64,000 nt of DNA, from NCBI RefSeq assembly GCF_014207905.1, contig NZ_JACHLB010000009.1:62001-126000 (forward strand). The letters run 5' to 3'. The position numbers and the translations under genes are program-made. Origin of the DNA: Flavobacterium notoginsengisoli. Its GTDB lineage: Bacteria > Bacteroidota > Bacteroidia > Flavobacteriales > Flavobacteriaceae. Each line of letters opens with the position of its first letter. Positions within the stretch are counted from its first letter, which is position 1. Positions 26,337 through 34,306 of the stretch are shown in pieces. The notes below the pieces were generated by a model that saw nothing but the letters and a program-made list of their open reading frames with translations, did not search any database and was not told the DNA's origin.

Positions 26337-26996
26337 ATGAGTAAAATTCCAGTTTATTTTATGCCAGGTCTGGCGGCAAGTTCATCTATTTTTGAAAGAA
26401 TAAAATTGGATGAAACTATTTTTGAAACACATCTTTTAGAATGGGAAATTCCAAAGCAAAAAGAATCTTTATCGGATTACGCGCTTAGAATTAGTGAAAA
26501 AATAAAAGATGAAAATCCGGTTTTAATAGGTGTTTCTTTTGGTGGAATTCTGGTGCAAGAAATTTCCAAACACATTAAAACGAGAAAAGTAATTGTTATT
26601 TCTAGTGTTAGAAGTAATCTTGAATTTCCTAGAAGAATGAAAATAGGGAAGCGAACAAAAGCTTACAAACTAATTCCGATGCAATTAATTTTGAATATTG
26701 AAAAGTTAGCTAAATTTTCTTTTGGAGAAAAAGTCAATAAAAGAATCAAACTTTACGAGAAATTTTTGTCGGTTCGTGATTTAGGCTATTTGCAATGGGC
26801 TGTAGAAAGCGTAATTCTTTGGGATCGAGATAAAATTGACGAAAATGTAATTCATATTCATGGAGATAAAGATGACGTTTTTCCAATTAAATATATTGAT
26901 AAATGTATTTTAGTCAAAGGAGGAACTCATATTATGATTCTTAATAAATATAAATGGCTGAATGAGAATCTACCTTCTATTATATTGGAGGATTAG
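26337..26996 (+). CDS. Alpha/beta hydrolase
   Basis: A 219-residue serine hydrolase without signal peptide. The oxyanion region PVYFMPGLAASSSIF opens the fold. The nucleophile elbow GVSFGG (Ser near 69), the acid in HGDKDDVFP (near 185) and the His in KGGTHIMIL (near 200) complete a plausible catalytic triad. Substrate not recognisable. I start at the ATG at 26337; the TTG nine bases upstream is part of an AT-rich region. The gene stands alone between AT-rich gaps of about 290 and 140 bases. Confidence 0.82.
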   Translation: MSKIPVYFMPGLAASSSIFERIKLDETIFETHLLEWEIPKQKESLSDYALRISEKIKDENPVLIGVSFGGILVQEISKHIKTRKVIVISSVRSNLEFPRRMKIGKRTKAYKLIPMQLILNIEKLAKFSFGEKVNKRIKLYEKFLSVRDLGYLQWAVESVILWDRDKIDENVIHIHGDKDDVFPIKYIDKCILVKGGTHIMILNKYKWLNENLPSIILED

Positions 26997-27059
26997 TTAA
27001 AATAAAATTCCAATTTTAAAAATTCCAAATTCCAAATCTTTGACAAAGATGTACGTAGA

Positions 27060-27115
27060 GTAAACATCATGCTTGTCCTCCTGAGCGAAGTCGAAGGATC
27101 GCAAGTGGCTCTACA
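27060..27115. repeat. Dispersed CCTGAGCGAAGTCGAAGGATC element
   Basis: A GC-richer segment reading CTCCTGAGCGAAGTCGAAGG-ATCGCAAGT stands out in AT-rich intergenic DNA. It resembles one arm of the dispersed element at 40359-40458 (CGACGAAGG core). It is probably a degenerate copy of a REP-like family. Confidence 0.4.
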
Positions 27116-27135
27116 AAGTAATTCATGAAGAAAAT

Positions 27136-27633
27136 ATGAGAATTAGTATAATTGTTTTGGTGTTAATTTTGGTAGGATGTAAATCTCCAAAGAAAGATTA
27201 CGATTTTACTTTCTTTAAATGGAATATCCATGAATCTTATTATTTGAAGTTTAATTCTTCAGATACACTTTACTGCGTAGATTCATATGGATTTAAAGAA
27301 GAAACTTCTTTTGCAATTTTGAATAAAGATCAGAAAGAGAGAATACAAAATATATTAGATACTATAACTTTTCCTAAAAATGAAACTTATGAAAGTCAAG
27401 TTGATGATGGGGAGACGAACGCATTTGTATTAAAGAACAAAGAAGAATGTAGAAAGGTTAAGATTCATGGTTTTTCCGGCCCTAATCAATTTTGGTCTTT
27501 TGGAGAAACATTAGAAAGAATTAAGCTTAATCTCCAATTTGTTAAAACAAATAAGAAAATAGATCTAAAAGAAATTAATAAAATGGTTATTTCGGAAGTG
27601 AAATTTGTGCCACGTATTGATTCCCTTAAATAA
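27136..27633 (+). CDS. Small lipoprotein, unknown function
   Basis: A 165-residue lipoprotein: MRISIIVLVLILVGC gives a lipobox with Cys15. The mature part has alternating strands and acidic patches (YESQVDDGETNAF) and no family I recognise. It is followed by a bidirectional terminator and stands alone on its strand. Confidence 0.78.
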   Translation: MRISIIVLVLILVGCKSPKKDYDFTFFKWNIHESYYLKFNSSDTLYCVDSYGFKEETSFAILNKDQKERIQNILDTITFPKNETYESQVDDGETNAFVLKNKEECRKVKIHGFSGPNQFWSFGETLERIKLNLQFVKTNKKIDLKEINKMVISEVKFVPRIDSLK

Positions 27634-27639
27634 TAAAAA

Positions 27640-27672
27640 AAATCCCAAACTCCTTTTTGGAATTTGGGATTT
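27640..27672. terminator. Bidirectional terminator
   Basis: AAATCCCAAACTCC pairs with GGAATTTGGGATTT (one mismatch) around a T-rich loop. It lies between the lipoprotein (+) and the TPR protein (-). Confidence 0.75.
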
Positions 27673-27694
27673 ATAATATTGTAATTTAGAAAAT

Positions 27695-28210
27695 TTAGAT
27701 TTTCTTCATTTGTTCTTTCATCATCGTGATTTGCTCTTTCAGCATTCCTTGCTTGTCTAATTTTTTAGCTTCGTTTAATAAATTAGTAGCTTCAAGCTTT
27801 CTTCTGCGTGACATTGCAACTCCTGCAAGGTTTAATTTAGCTACAGCTAAATCCATATCCATTGATAGTCCAAGCTCGATTGCTTTTTTAAAATGTTTCT
27901 CTGCTTGGTTGATATTAGTCTGAGATAACATGATACCTTGTAAATAATTCAAGTATCCTTGTTGTTTTCTAACTAATGCACCTTCCGGATTTTTGATATA
28001 TGATAACCATTTATTAGCGCCTTCAAAGTCTTGTTTTCTTAATTTAAGGAAGGCTAAAAGGATGAATTCGTTTTTAAAATAAAGAAAAATTGGAATTGCA
28101 GTTAATAAAATAAGGAAAACGCCATTCCCGATATTACTTTCTGTAAATTGCCAAATGCCCGCCACTACAAGAAGTCCGGCCAAAATAAGTTTAATATTTT
28201 TGTGAAACAT
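27695..28210 (-). CDS. Membrane-anchored TPR protein
   Basis: A 171-residue protein. Two hydrophobic helices (about 7-24 and 29-46) anchor it, followed by a soluble helical domain with tetratricopeptide-type pairs: YLQGIMLSQTNINQAEKHF KKAIELG and AKLNLAGVAMSRRRKLEAT. Function unknown; TPRs usually mediate protein contacts. It is divergent from rpmH. Confidence 0.82.
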   Translation of the reverse strand: MFHKNIKLILAGLLVVAGIWQFTESNIGNGVFLILLTAIPIFLYFKNEFILLAFLKLRKQDFEGANKWLSYIKNPEGALVRKQQGYLNYLQGIMLSQTNINQAEKHFKKAIELGLSMDMDLAVAKLNLAGVAMSRRRKLEATNLLNEAKKLDKQGMLKEQITMMKEQMKKI

Positions 28211-28274
28211 AATTAATGTAAATTTGTGATTGCAAAGATAGTAAAAGGAATTAAAAATATTTTTATAAAAGTGC

Positions 28275-28305
28275 TTGCCAGAAAAAAAAGTCTTTGTATA
28301 TTTGC
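28275..28305 (+). promoter_or_regulatory. Promoter of rpmH
   Basis: TTG (28275-28277), a 19-base spacer and TATATTTGC (28297-28305) are a perfect Bacteroidota promoter, as expected for a ribosomal protein gene. The leader is about 68 bases. Confidence 0.7.
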
Positions 28306-28379
28306 ACTCGGTTTTTGAATAACGATATCCAAAGCCATAATAAAGAGTTAATAGATACCATTTTTAAAGATACAAAGCA

Positions 28380-28541
28380 ATGAGCAAAAGAACATTTCAA
28401 CCATCGAAAAGAAAAAGAAGAAATAAGCACGGATTTATGGACAGAATGGCTTCTGCGAATGGAAGAAAAGTTCTAGCGCGTAGAAGAGCAAAAGGAAGAC
28501 ATAAATTAACTGTTTCTAGCGAGCCTAGACACAAAAAATAA
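28380..28541 (+). CDS. rpmH: 50S ribosomal protein L34
   Basis: A 53-residue, strongly basic protein starting MSKRTFQPSKRKRRNKHGF and ending SSEPRHKK. The segment MASANGRKVLARRRAKGRHK is the L34 signature. ATG at 28380 and TAA at 28539-28541. A perfect promoter precedes it and a terminator follows. The gene is short and easily missed. The usual rnpA/yidC neighbours of rpmH are absent; carB follows instead. Confidence 0.96.
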   Translation: MSKRTFQPSKRKRRNKHGFMDRMASANGRKVLARRRAKGRHKLTVSSEPRHKK

Positions 28542-28560
28542 TGTTTGTATAAACATACAT

Positions 28561-28593
28561 AAGGCGATTACTTTTTTAGTATCGCCTTTTTTT
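28561..28593 (+). terminator. Terminator of rpmH
   Basis: AAGGCGAT-T-ACT pairs with AGT-ATCGCCTT (one bulge) and is followed by a T run. Confidence 0.88.
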
Positions 28594-28686
28594 ATACCTT
28601 GTCGGTAAAAATTTTCTCAACTTTCTAGTTTATAGCGTACTAGAACAGTTTTTTAAAATCGTAAATAACTACACAATACATAAAAA

Positions 28687-31542
28687 ATGCCTAAAGACAC
28701 ATCAATAAAATCAGTTTTAATTATAGGTTCAGGACCTATTGTTATTGGCCAAGCTTGCGAATTTGATTATGCAGGATCACAATCTGCTCGTTCGATTCGT
28801 GAAGAAGGAATTGAGGTTATCTTGATTAACTCAAACCCAGCGACTATTATGACCGACCCATCTATGGCCGATCATATTTATTTGAAACCTTTAACGACAA
28901 AATCGATTATTGAAATTCTTAAGGAACATCCACAAATTGATGCGGTTTTACCAACAATGGGAGGTCAGACTGCTTTGAACTTGTGTTTGGAAGCTGAAGA
29001 AAAAGGAATCTGGCAAGATTTCGGAGTAAAATTAATCGGTGTTGATGTTAACGCAATTAATATTACTGAGGACAGAGAGCAGTTTAAACAGCTTTTAGAA
29101 AGAATTAATGTGCCAACTGCACCTGCAAAAACGGCTACTTCTTACTTAGAAGGAAAAGAAATTGCTCAGGAATTTGGTTTCCCGCTTGTAATTCGTCCTT
29201 CATTTACGCTAGGAGGAACTGGAGCGGCTGTGGTTTACAAAAAAGAAGATTTTGATGAGCTTTTAACTCGCGGACTAGAAGCTTCTCCAATTCACGAAGT
29301 TTTAATTGATAAAGCTTTAATGGGATGGAAAGAATACGAGTTAGAGCTTTTAAGAGATAAAAATGACAACGTTGTAATTATCTGTTCTATCGAAAATATG
29401 GATCCAATGGGAATCCATACTGGAGATTCGATTACAGTTGCGCCAGCGATGACATTATCAGATACAACTTTCCAAAAATTACGTGACTACGCTATCTTAA
29501 TGATGAGAAGTATCGGAAATTTTGCTGGAGGATGTAACGTACAATTCGCAGTTTCGCCAGACGAAAAAGAAGATATCGTAGCAATCGAGATCAATCCTCG
29601 TGTATCTCGTTCTTCTGCTTTAGCATCAAAAGCAACGGGTTACCCAATTGCTAAAATTGCTTCGAAATTAGCTTTAGGATACAACTTAGATGAATTACAA
29701 AACCAAATTACAAAATCTACTTCGGCTCTTTTCGAACCAACTTTAGATTATGTAATCGTAAAAATACCACGTTGGAACTTCGATAAATTTGAAGGTTCAG
29801 ACAGAACTTTAGGTCTTCAGATGAAATCTGTAGGTGAGGTTATGGGAATTGGACGTTCTTTCCAAGAGGCACTTCACAAAGCAACTCAATCTTTAGAGAT
29901 TAAGAGAAATGGTTTAGGTGCTGACGGAAAAGGGTATAAAAATTACGAACAAATTATCGAGAAACTGACTTATGCAAGTTGGGATCGAGTTTTCGTAATC
30001 TACGATGCAATTGCAATGGGAATTCCATTGAGCACCATTCATGAAATTACAAGAATCGATATGTGGTTCTTGAGACAATATGAAGAGCTTTATACTTTAG
30101 AAAAAGAAATCTCAAACTACAAAGTTGCAGACCTTCCAAAAGAATTATTGCTTGAAGCAAAACAAAAAGGTTTCGCAGACAGACAATTAGCTCACATGAT
30201 GAGCTGTTTGGAAAGCGAAGTGCATACTTTACGTACAAATATGAACATCAACCGTGTTTTCAAACTAGTTGATACTTGTGCGGCAGAGTTTAAAGCAAAA
30301 ACACCTTATTACTACTCAACATTTGAGGCTGAAATTGAAAAAGCAAATGGAGAACGTTTTGTAGACAACGAAAGTATCGTAACAGATAGAAAGAAAGTGA
30401 TCGTTTTAGGTTCTGGACCAAACCGAATTGGACAAGGAATTGAGTTTGATTACTCTTGTGTACACGGAGTTTTAGCAGCTAAAGAATGCGGTTACGAAAC
30501 GATCATGATTAACTGTAATCCTGAAACGGTTTCTACTGACTTTGATACGGCTGATAAATTGTACTTCGAGCCAGTTTTCTGGGAGCATATTTATGACATT
30601 ATTCAACACGAAAAACCAGAAGGTGTAATTGTTCAGTTAGGTGGTCAGACAGCACTTAAATTAGCAGATAAATTATCTAAATACGGTGTAAAAATCATCG
30701 GAACTAGTTTTGACGCACTTGACTTAGCAGAAGATAGAGGACGTTTCTCAGACTTATTGACTGAGTTAAATATTCCTTTCCCAAGATTCGGAATCGCTGA
30801 AACTGCTGATGAAGCTTCAAAATTAGCGGATACTTTAGATTTCCCACTTTTAATTCGTCCTTCTTATGTATTAGGAGGTCAGGGAATGAAAATTGTGATC
30901 AACAAAAAAGAATTAGAAGAGCACGTTATCGACTTGTTGAAAGCAATTCCAGGAAACAAATTACTTTTAGACCACTATTTAGCTGGAGCAATCGAAGCTG
31001 AAGCTGATGCAATCTGTGATGCTGATGGAAATGTGTACATCATTGGAATTATGGAGCACATCGAGCCTTGTGGAGTTCACTCTGGAGATAGTAACGCAAC
31101 ATTGCCTCCTTTCAACTTAGGAGAATTTGTGATGCAGCAAATTAAAGATCATACGCATAAAATTGCTAGAGCTTTAAAAACGGTTGGTTTAATCAATATT
31201 CAGTTTGCAATTAAAGATGATACAGTTTACATCATCGAGGCAAACCCAAGAGCTTCTAGAACGGTTCCGTTTATTGCAAAAGCTTATGGAGAACCTTATG
31301 TAAACTACGCTACAAAAGTAATGTTGGGTCACAATAAAGTAACTGATTTTGATTTCAACCCGAAATTAAACGGTTATGCAATCAAACAACCTGTTTTCTC
31401 TTTCAGTAAATTCCCGAACGTAAACAAAGCGTTAGGACCAGAAATGAAATCGACAGGAGAAAGTATCTTGTTTATTGATGACTTGAAAGACGATCAATTC
31501 TACGAATTGTACTCTAGAAGAAAAATGTATTTGAGTAAATAA
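28687..31542 (+). CDS. carB: Carbamoyl-phosphate synthase large subunit, short form
   Basis: A 951-residue enzyme that makes carbamoyl phosphate from bicarbonate, ATP and glutamine-derived ammonia for pyrimidine and arginine synthesis. Two homologous ATP-grasp halves are present: VLIIGSGPIVIGQACEFDYAG starts the first (shown to 20: VLIIGSGPIVIGQACEFDYA) and VIVLGSGPNRIGQGIEFDYS starts the second near 575. It ends shortly after GPEMKSTGESILF, so the C-terminal MGS-like allosteric domain of about 130 residues found in enterobacterial CarB is missing. Nothing at the 3' end looks like a frameshift: a terminator follows directly. carA is not in the window. Confidence 0.95.
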   Translation: MPKDTSIKSVLIIGSGPIVIGQACEFDYAGSQSARSIREEGIEVILINSNPATIMTDPSMADHIYLKPLTTKSIIEILKEHPQIDAVLPTMGGQTALNLCLEAEEKGIWQDFGVKLIGVDVNAINITEDREQFKQLLERINVPTAPAKTATSYLEGKEIAQEFGFPLVIRPSFTLGGTGAAVVYKKEDFDELLTRGLEASPIHEVLIDKALMGWKEYELELLRDKNDNVVIICSIENMDPMGIHTGDSITVAPAMTLSDTTFQKLRDYAILMMRSIGNFAGGCNVQFAVSPDEKEDIVAIEINPRVSRSSALASKATGYPIAKIASKLALGYNLDELQNQITKSTSALFEPTLDYVIVKIPRWNFDKFEGSDRTLGLQMKSVGEVMGIGRSFQEALHKATQSLEIKRNGLGADGKGYKNYEQIIEKLTYASWDRVFVIYDAIAMGIPLSTIHEITRIDMWFLRQYEELYTLEKEISNYKVADLPKELLLEAKQKGFADRQLAHMMSCLESEVHTLRTNMNINRVFKLVDTCAAEFKAKTPYYYSTFEAEIEKANGERFVDNESIVTDRKKVIVLGSGPNRIGQGIEFDYSCVHGVLAAKECGYETIMINCNPETVSTDFDTADKLYFEPVFWEHIYDIIQHEKPEGVIVQLGGQTALKLADKLSKYGVKIIGTSFDALDLAEDRGRFSDLLTELNIPFPRFGIAETADEASKLADTLDFPLLIRPSYVLGGQGMKIVINKKELEEHVIDLLKAIPGNKLLLDHYLAGAIEAEADAICDADGNVYIIGIMEHIEPCGVHSGDSNATLPPFNLGEFVMQQIKDHTHKIARALKTVGLINIQFAIKDDTVYIIEANPRASRTVPFIAKAYGEPYVNYATKVMLGHNKVTDFDFNPKLNGYAIKQPVFSFSKFPNVNKALGPEMKSTGESILFIDDLKDDQFYELYSRRKMYLSK

Positions 31543-31562
31543 TCTCAGATTCTATTATAAGG

Positions 31563-31592
31563 AAGGGCTTCAATTTTTATTGGAGCCCTTTT
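31563..31592 (+). terminator. Terminator of carB
   Basis: AAGGGCTTCAAT pairs with ATTGGAGCCCTT (one G-T wobble) around TTTT, followed by TT and a T-rich tract. Confidence 0.82.
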
Positions 31593-31603
31593 GTTTTTGG
31601 GTT

Positions 31604-31709
31604 AATTTGAAATTAGTCCCAATTTTCTGTAGAGGCACACCGCAGTACGTCTACGTCCAATATTTATTTCTGTTGCGCATAAGGCGCACTGCGGTGCGTC
31701 TCTACAGAT
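31604..31709. repeat. REP-like palindromic element, copy 1
   Basis: A direct-repeat unit of about 105 bases starts AATTTGAAATTAGTCCCAAT and contains the inverted arms TGTAGAGGCACACCGCAGTA and CTGCGGTGCGTCTCTACAGA around a TGTTGCGCAT centre. A second copy lies at 31921-32025. Confidence 0.75.
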
Positions 31710-31733
31710 GTGCGGTGTGTGATTAGAATTAAT

Positions 31734-31847
31734 TTATTTCTTTTTATAGATTTTGTAGAGTAAATAAATTACAGCAATCCAAAAAAGAACGGTTAATACT
31801 TGCCATATTAGAAAACTTAAATTGAAGTCGTAAAATGTTTTTCCCAT
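31734..31847 (-). CDS. Tiny single-helix membrane protein (37 residues)
   Basis: A 37-residue ORF, ATG at 31847 to TAA at 31736-31734. It reads MGKTFYDFNLSFLIWQVLTV and continues LFWIAVIYLLYKIYKKK. Residues 11-31 form one hydrophobic helix followed by a Lys-rich tail that fits the positive-inside rule. The composition is far from what random AT-rich DNA gives, and it fills the gap between the two REP-like copies. No family is recognised; a regulatory or complex-associated miniprotein is possible. Only expression data or conservation would settle it. Confidence 0.6.
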   Translation of the reverse strand: MGKTFYDFNLSFLIWQVLTVLFWIAVIYLLYKIYKKK

Positions 31848-31920
31848 ATTTTTATAATTAGTTGATTTTAAAAATAAGAAAAATACTATTTTTTAGAATC
31901 TTTTTTTTGTTTTTAAAGGT

Positions 31921-32025
31921 AATTTGAAAATCATTCCAATTTTCCGTAGAGACGCACCGCAGTGCGTCTACGTCCGGTATTTATTTCTGTTGCGCATAAG
32001 ACGCACTGTGGTGCGTCTCTACAGA
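31921..32025. repeat. REP-like palindromic element, copy 2
   Basis: This is the second copy of the unit at 31604. The arms GTAGAGACGCACCGCAGTGC and GCACTGTGGTGCGTCTCTAC flank the same TATTTATTTCTGTTGCGCAT centre. The flanking AATTTGAAAATCATTCCAAT also matches copy 1, so the duplicated unit is longer than the palindrome. Confidence 0.75.
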
Positions 32026-32044
32026 TATACTATGTGGAATATTT

Positions 32045-32077
32045 TAAAAAACAAAAAAGCTCCAATTTTGGAGCTTT
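32045..32077 (-). terminator. Terminator of the DUF4252 operon
   Basis: AAAGCTCCA pairs with TGGAGCTTT around ATTT; on the minus strand a T run follows (complement of 32045-32058). Confidence 0.82.
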
Positions 32078-32099
32078 CTTAATTATAAATAAGATGTTT

Positions 32100-32639
32100 T
32101 TATTTTTTAAGCAATTCTTGTAAAGGTTTCAACTGCTCCATGTCTATTTTTGATTTTTGTAAAATCGACATTAAAGTCATGATATTATTAGGGTTCATGT
32201 CTTCGCCTAAAACTCTAACTACAGCAAAACCATTTTCTTTTCTGTTGGCAAAAATGACAAATTCTTTAATATTATCATCGCTTCCAACATAGCTTACAGA
32301 AGCACCGTCTTTGCCTGAGCCAAATTTCATTAATTCCTGATATTTCGAATCTTTTAAAATGGCTTTTACCTTTGTTCTTTCTGTTTCAAACTCAGCCTGA
32401 TTATTTTTATCCGCTTTAAAAGCTAGAATATTCATTTTATCAAAAGAATTTAAAGCTTCATTTTGTTCAGCTGATAATTTTGTTTTATCAACATTTAAAA
32501 TATTTGGAGAAACGTCTAAGGCAATGAAATCTTTTTTCTCCGAATTCTCAACAAAATATTTTTGAAGCGTAGGTTCAGAATTACAGCTTACCAAAGTCAG
32601 TAAGAAGAATAAGGTCGAGATAAAAACAGTCGCTTTCAT
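32100..32639 (-). CDS. DUF4252 lipoprotein
   Basis: A 179-residue lipoprotein: LFFLLTLVSC gives the lipobox Cys19. The mature part matches DUF4252 (KMNILAFKADKNN, then EFVIFANRKENGFAVVRVLG). It is the last gene of an operon headed by the ECF sigma factor at 34141, one base after the paralogue at 32641. DUF4252 has no known activity; location downstream of a sigma/anti-sigma pair suggests that it is a target or modulator of that envelope-stress system. Confidence 0.85.
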   Translation of the reverse strand: MKATVFISTLFFLLTLVSCNSEPTLQKYFVENSEKKDFIALDVSPNILNVDKTKLSAEQNEALNSFDKMNILAFKADKNNQAEFETERTKVKAILKDSKYQELMKFGSGKDGASVSYVGSDDNIKEFVIFANRKENGFAVVRVLGEDMNPNNIMTLMSILQKSKIDMEQLKPLQELLKK

Positions 32640-32640
32640 G

Positions 32641-33168
32641 TTATTTTTTGTTTTTAGAAGCTTTCTTTAAATCTGTACCGCCTGGAAGATTCATTTTGTC
32701 TGTTAAAACAGAGATTTCGTTCAAGTCAAAATTACCTGTTAGAGATAATAAAACCGTCTCGTCGTTTTTTGCACCGTCAACAAACATTAGTAATTCTTTA
32801 ATTTGCGTGTCGCTTGCGCCAGATTTTACCATGATTTTGACGTTTTTGCCGCTATCATTTACTCGCATTAATTCTTCAAGACCGGCAGTTTTGATGTATT
32901 TATCGGCAGAAGCTTTCATGTCGGCTTCGATTTTTGGGTTTTTAGTGGTAAACACCTTTAAATAATCCAATTTTTTAATAAGTGAAATATATTGCTGTGT
33001 TTCTTTATCAGAAGCATCAACTTTTACTTTACTCATTAAATCGAACATTTTTTTGTTTACGATTACAGAAGTTACATCGTCTTGACCGTCAAATTTGTCA
33101 AAAGCACCTTGTGCATAAAAAACGTTTGTAACGAATGCGAAAACTAGAGTTATGATGAAATTTTTCAT
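32641..33168 (-). CDS. DUF4252 exported protein
   Basis: A 175-residue exported protein with a signal peptide ending VFYAQ and no lipobox. It is a paralogue of the next gene: YLKVFTTKNPKIEADMKA and KVKIMVKSGASDTQIKELLMF (seen as KIMVKSGASDTQIKELLMF) align with the DUF4252 pattern. It starts 15 bases after the anti-sigma gene and ends one base before the lipoprotein paralogue. Periplasmic, function unknown. Confidence 0.84.
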   Translation of the reverse strand: MKNFIITLVFAFVTNVFYAQGAFDKFDGQDDVTSVIVNKKMFDLMSKVKVDASDKETQQYISLIKKLDYLKVFTTKNPKIEADMKASADKYIKTAGLEELMRVNDSGKNVKIMVKSGASDTQIKELLMFVDGAKNDETVLLSLTGNFDLNEISVLTDKMNLPGGTDLKKASKNKK

Positions 33169-33183
33169 TTTTATTGAATTTAA

Positions 33184-33645
33184 TTACTGTTTAAAAATTT
33201 TGTTTTTTGATTGTTCGTATTCTTTAATGTAATGTACACTTTCGATACCTACATTAACATTGTTTGATAATAATGCCAAAGCCTTTTGAGTTGCTTTTAG
33301 CGCTTCTTCGGGATCATCGTAGGTTCCTAATTCTGTTTGCGAAGCTACTGCAGTGGTATCTTTTTGTTCGCTTACGAAAAAGTAGGTTCCAATTCCCAGT
33401 AAAACAACAGCTGAGGCAGCAATAGATAACCACGCTACGTTGCGTTTCTTAGTTTGTAGTGGAATCTCATGCGTCGACTTCTGTTCTTTTGCTTGAGAGA
33501 AATAGCCAAACATTGGTTTGTATTGCTCCAAATGCTGCGCAACATTTGGTGAAGAAAAGTATTCTCTCAATTGATTTTCTTCAGCAATAGAAGTTTCTCC
33601 CTCAAAGTATTTTTCTAATATATCTTCTATTTTATTTGGTTCCAT
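33184..33645 (-). CDS. Anti-sigma-factor-like single-pass membrane protein
   Basis: A 153-residue protein with an acidic cytoplasmic N-terminus (EDILEKYFEGETSIAEENQL), one helix at about 71-90 (WLSIAASAVVLLGIGTYFFV) and a short periplasmic tail. The N-terminal motif of a small helical unit beginning YFEGETS is typical of Bacteroidota anti-sigma factors. It overlaps the sigma gene by 14 bases, so it is translationally coupled. It probably holds the ECF factor at the membrane until a signal arrives. Confidence 0.8.
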   Translation of the reverse strand: MEPNKIEDILEKYFEGETSIAEENQLREYFSSPNVAQHLEQYKPMFGYFSQAKEQKSTHEIPLQTKKRNVAWLSIAASAVVLLGIGTYFFVSEQKDTTAVASQTELGTYDDPEEALKATQKALALLSNNVNVGIESVHYIKEYEQSKNKIFKQ

Positions 33646-34141
33646 AAAGGTGTGTATTTGTCATTGATTCTCTAATTTTTTTTCTTGCTCTCGAAAGTGC
33701 CACCCGAATAGCGGTTTCGTTCATATTGACGATTTTGGCTATTTCTTCAAATTCATATTGTTCGACATCCCGGAGTTGAATTAACAGTTGCATTTGTTCG
33801 GGCATATCGTTTATAATTTTTTCAACCCATTCTAAAGTATCTTCATCTTCAATTTTTTTATCTAATCTTGGCTCACGATCTGTAAAATTATTATGAACAA
33901 TTTGAAGATTACTGGCTCTTTTAGATTTTAACTGATCCAGACAATAATTTTTGGTCATTGTCATAGCTAGTGCTTCAACACTATTAAAGCTTTGTAGGCT
34001 TTCTTTTTTGTTCCATAATTTCACCATTACTTCCTGTGTGGCATCTTCTGCTTCTTCAGTACTTGTGAGCAATCTTTTTGCCAGACGAAAAACTTTGTCT
34101 TTAAAAGGATTTATTAATTCTATAAATACAACTTGGTTCAT
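33632..34141 (-). CDS. ECF-type RNA polymerase sigma factor
   Basis: A 169-residue ECF sigma factor. Region 2 (about 10-75) has VFRLAKRLLTSTEEAEDATQ and VMVKLWNKKE. Region 4 (about 110-160) has MPEQMQLLIQLRDVEQYEFEE and the helix-turn-helix IAKIVNMNETAIRVALSRARKK (shown to 20: IAKIVNMNETAIRVALSRAR). It heads the operon sigma, anti-sigma, DUF4252, DUF4252. An ECF-type promoter at 34175-34201 suggests autoregulation. Confidence 0.9.
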   Translation of the reverse strand: MNQVVFIELINPFKDKVFRLAKRLLTSTEEAEDATQEVMVKLWNKKESLQSFNSVEALAMTMTKNYCLDQLKSKRASNLQIVHNNFTDREPRLDKKIEDEDTLEWVEKIINDMPEQMQLLIQLRDVEQYEFEEIAKIVNMNETAIRVALSRARKKIRESMTNTHLYGTK

Positions 34142-34174
34142 TATCTGATGGTTAATCGTTAGCTTATATATTCA

Positions 34175-34201
34175 AGACGAGACACAATTCTATTTGTTAC
34201 A
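34175..34201 (-). promoter_or_regulatory. ECF-type autoregulatory promoter
   Basis: On the minus strand TGTAAC (34201-34196), a 16-base spacer and CGTCT (34179-34175) have the AAC / CGTC layout of many ECF-dependent promoters and not the TTG / TAnnTTTG of the housekeeping factor. It lies 33 bases before the sigma ATG. Confidence 0.5.
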
Positions 34202-34306
34202 ACAAAAAAGAAAAATTTTTTATATGTAAAAAAAATACTGCTTTTATGATAAAGCTAAAACTAAAGATACTACTTTTACGTTTATAGAATATAGAAACCA
34301 AACGAT

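Noticed and set aside
30047..30238. Minus-strand ORF inside carB
   Set aside because: It is a shadow of the carB reading frame, with no start signals or domain features.
33184..33645. A barrel-type anti-sigma like the one at 54331
   Set aside because: This protein ends after a short periplasmic tail; it has no barrel and no long linker.
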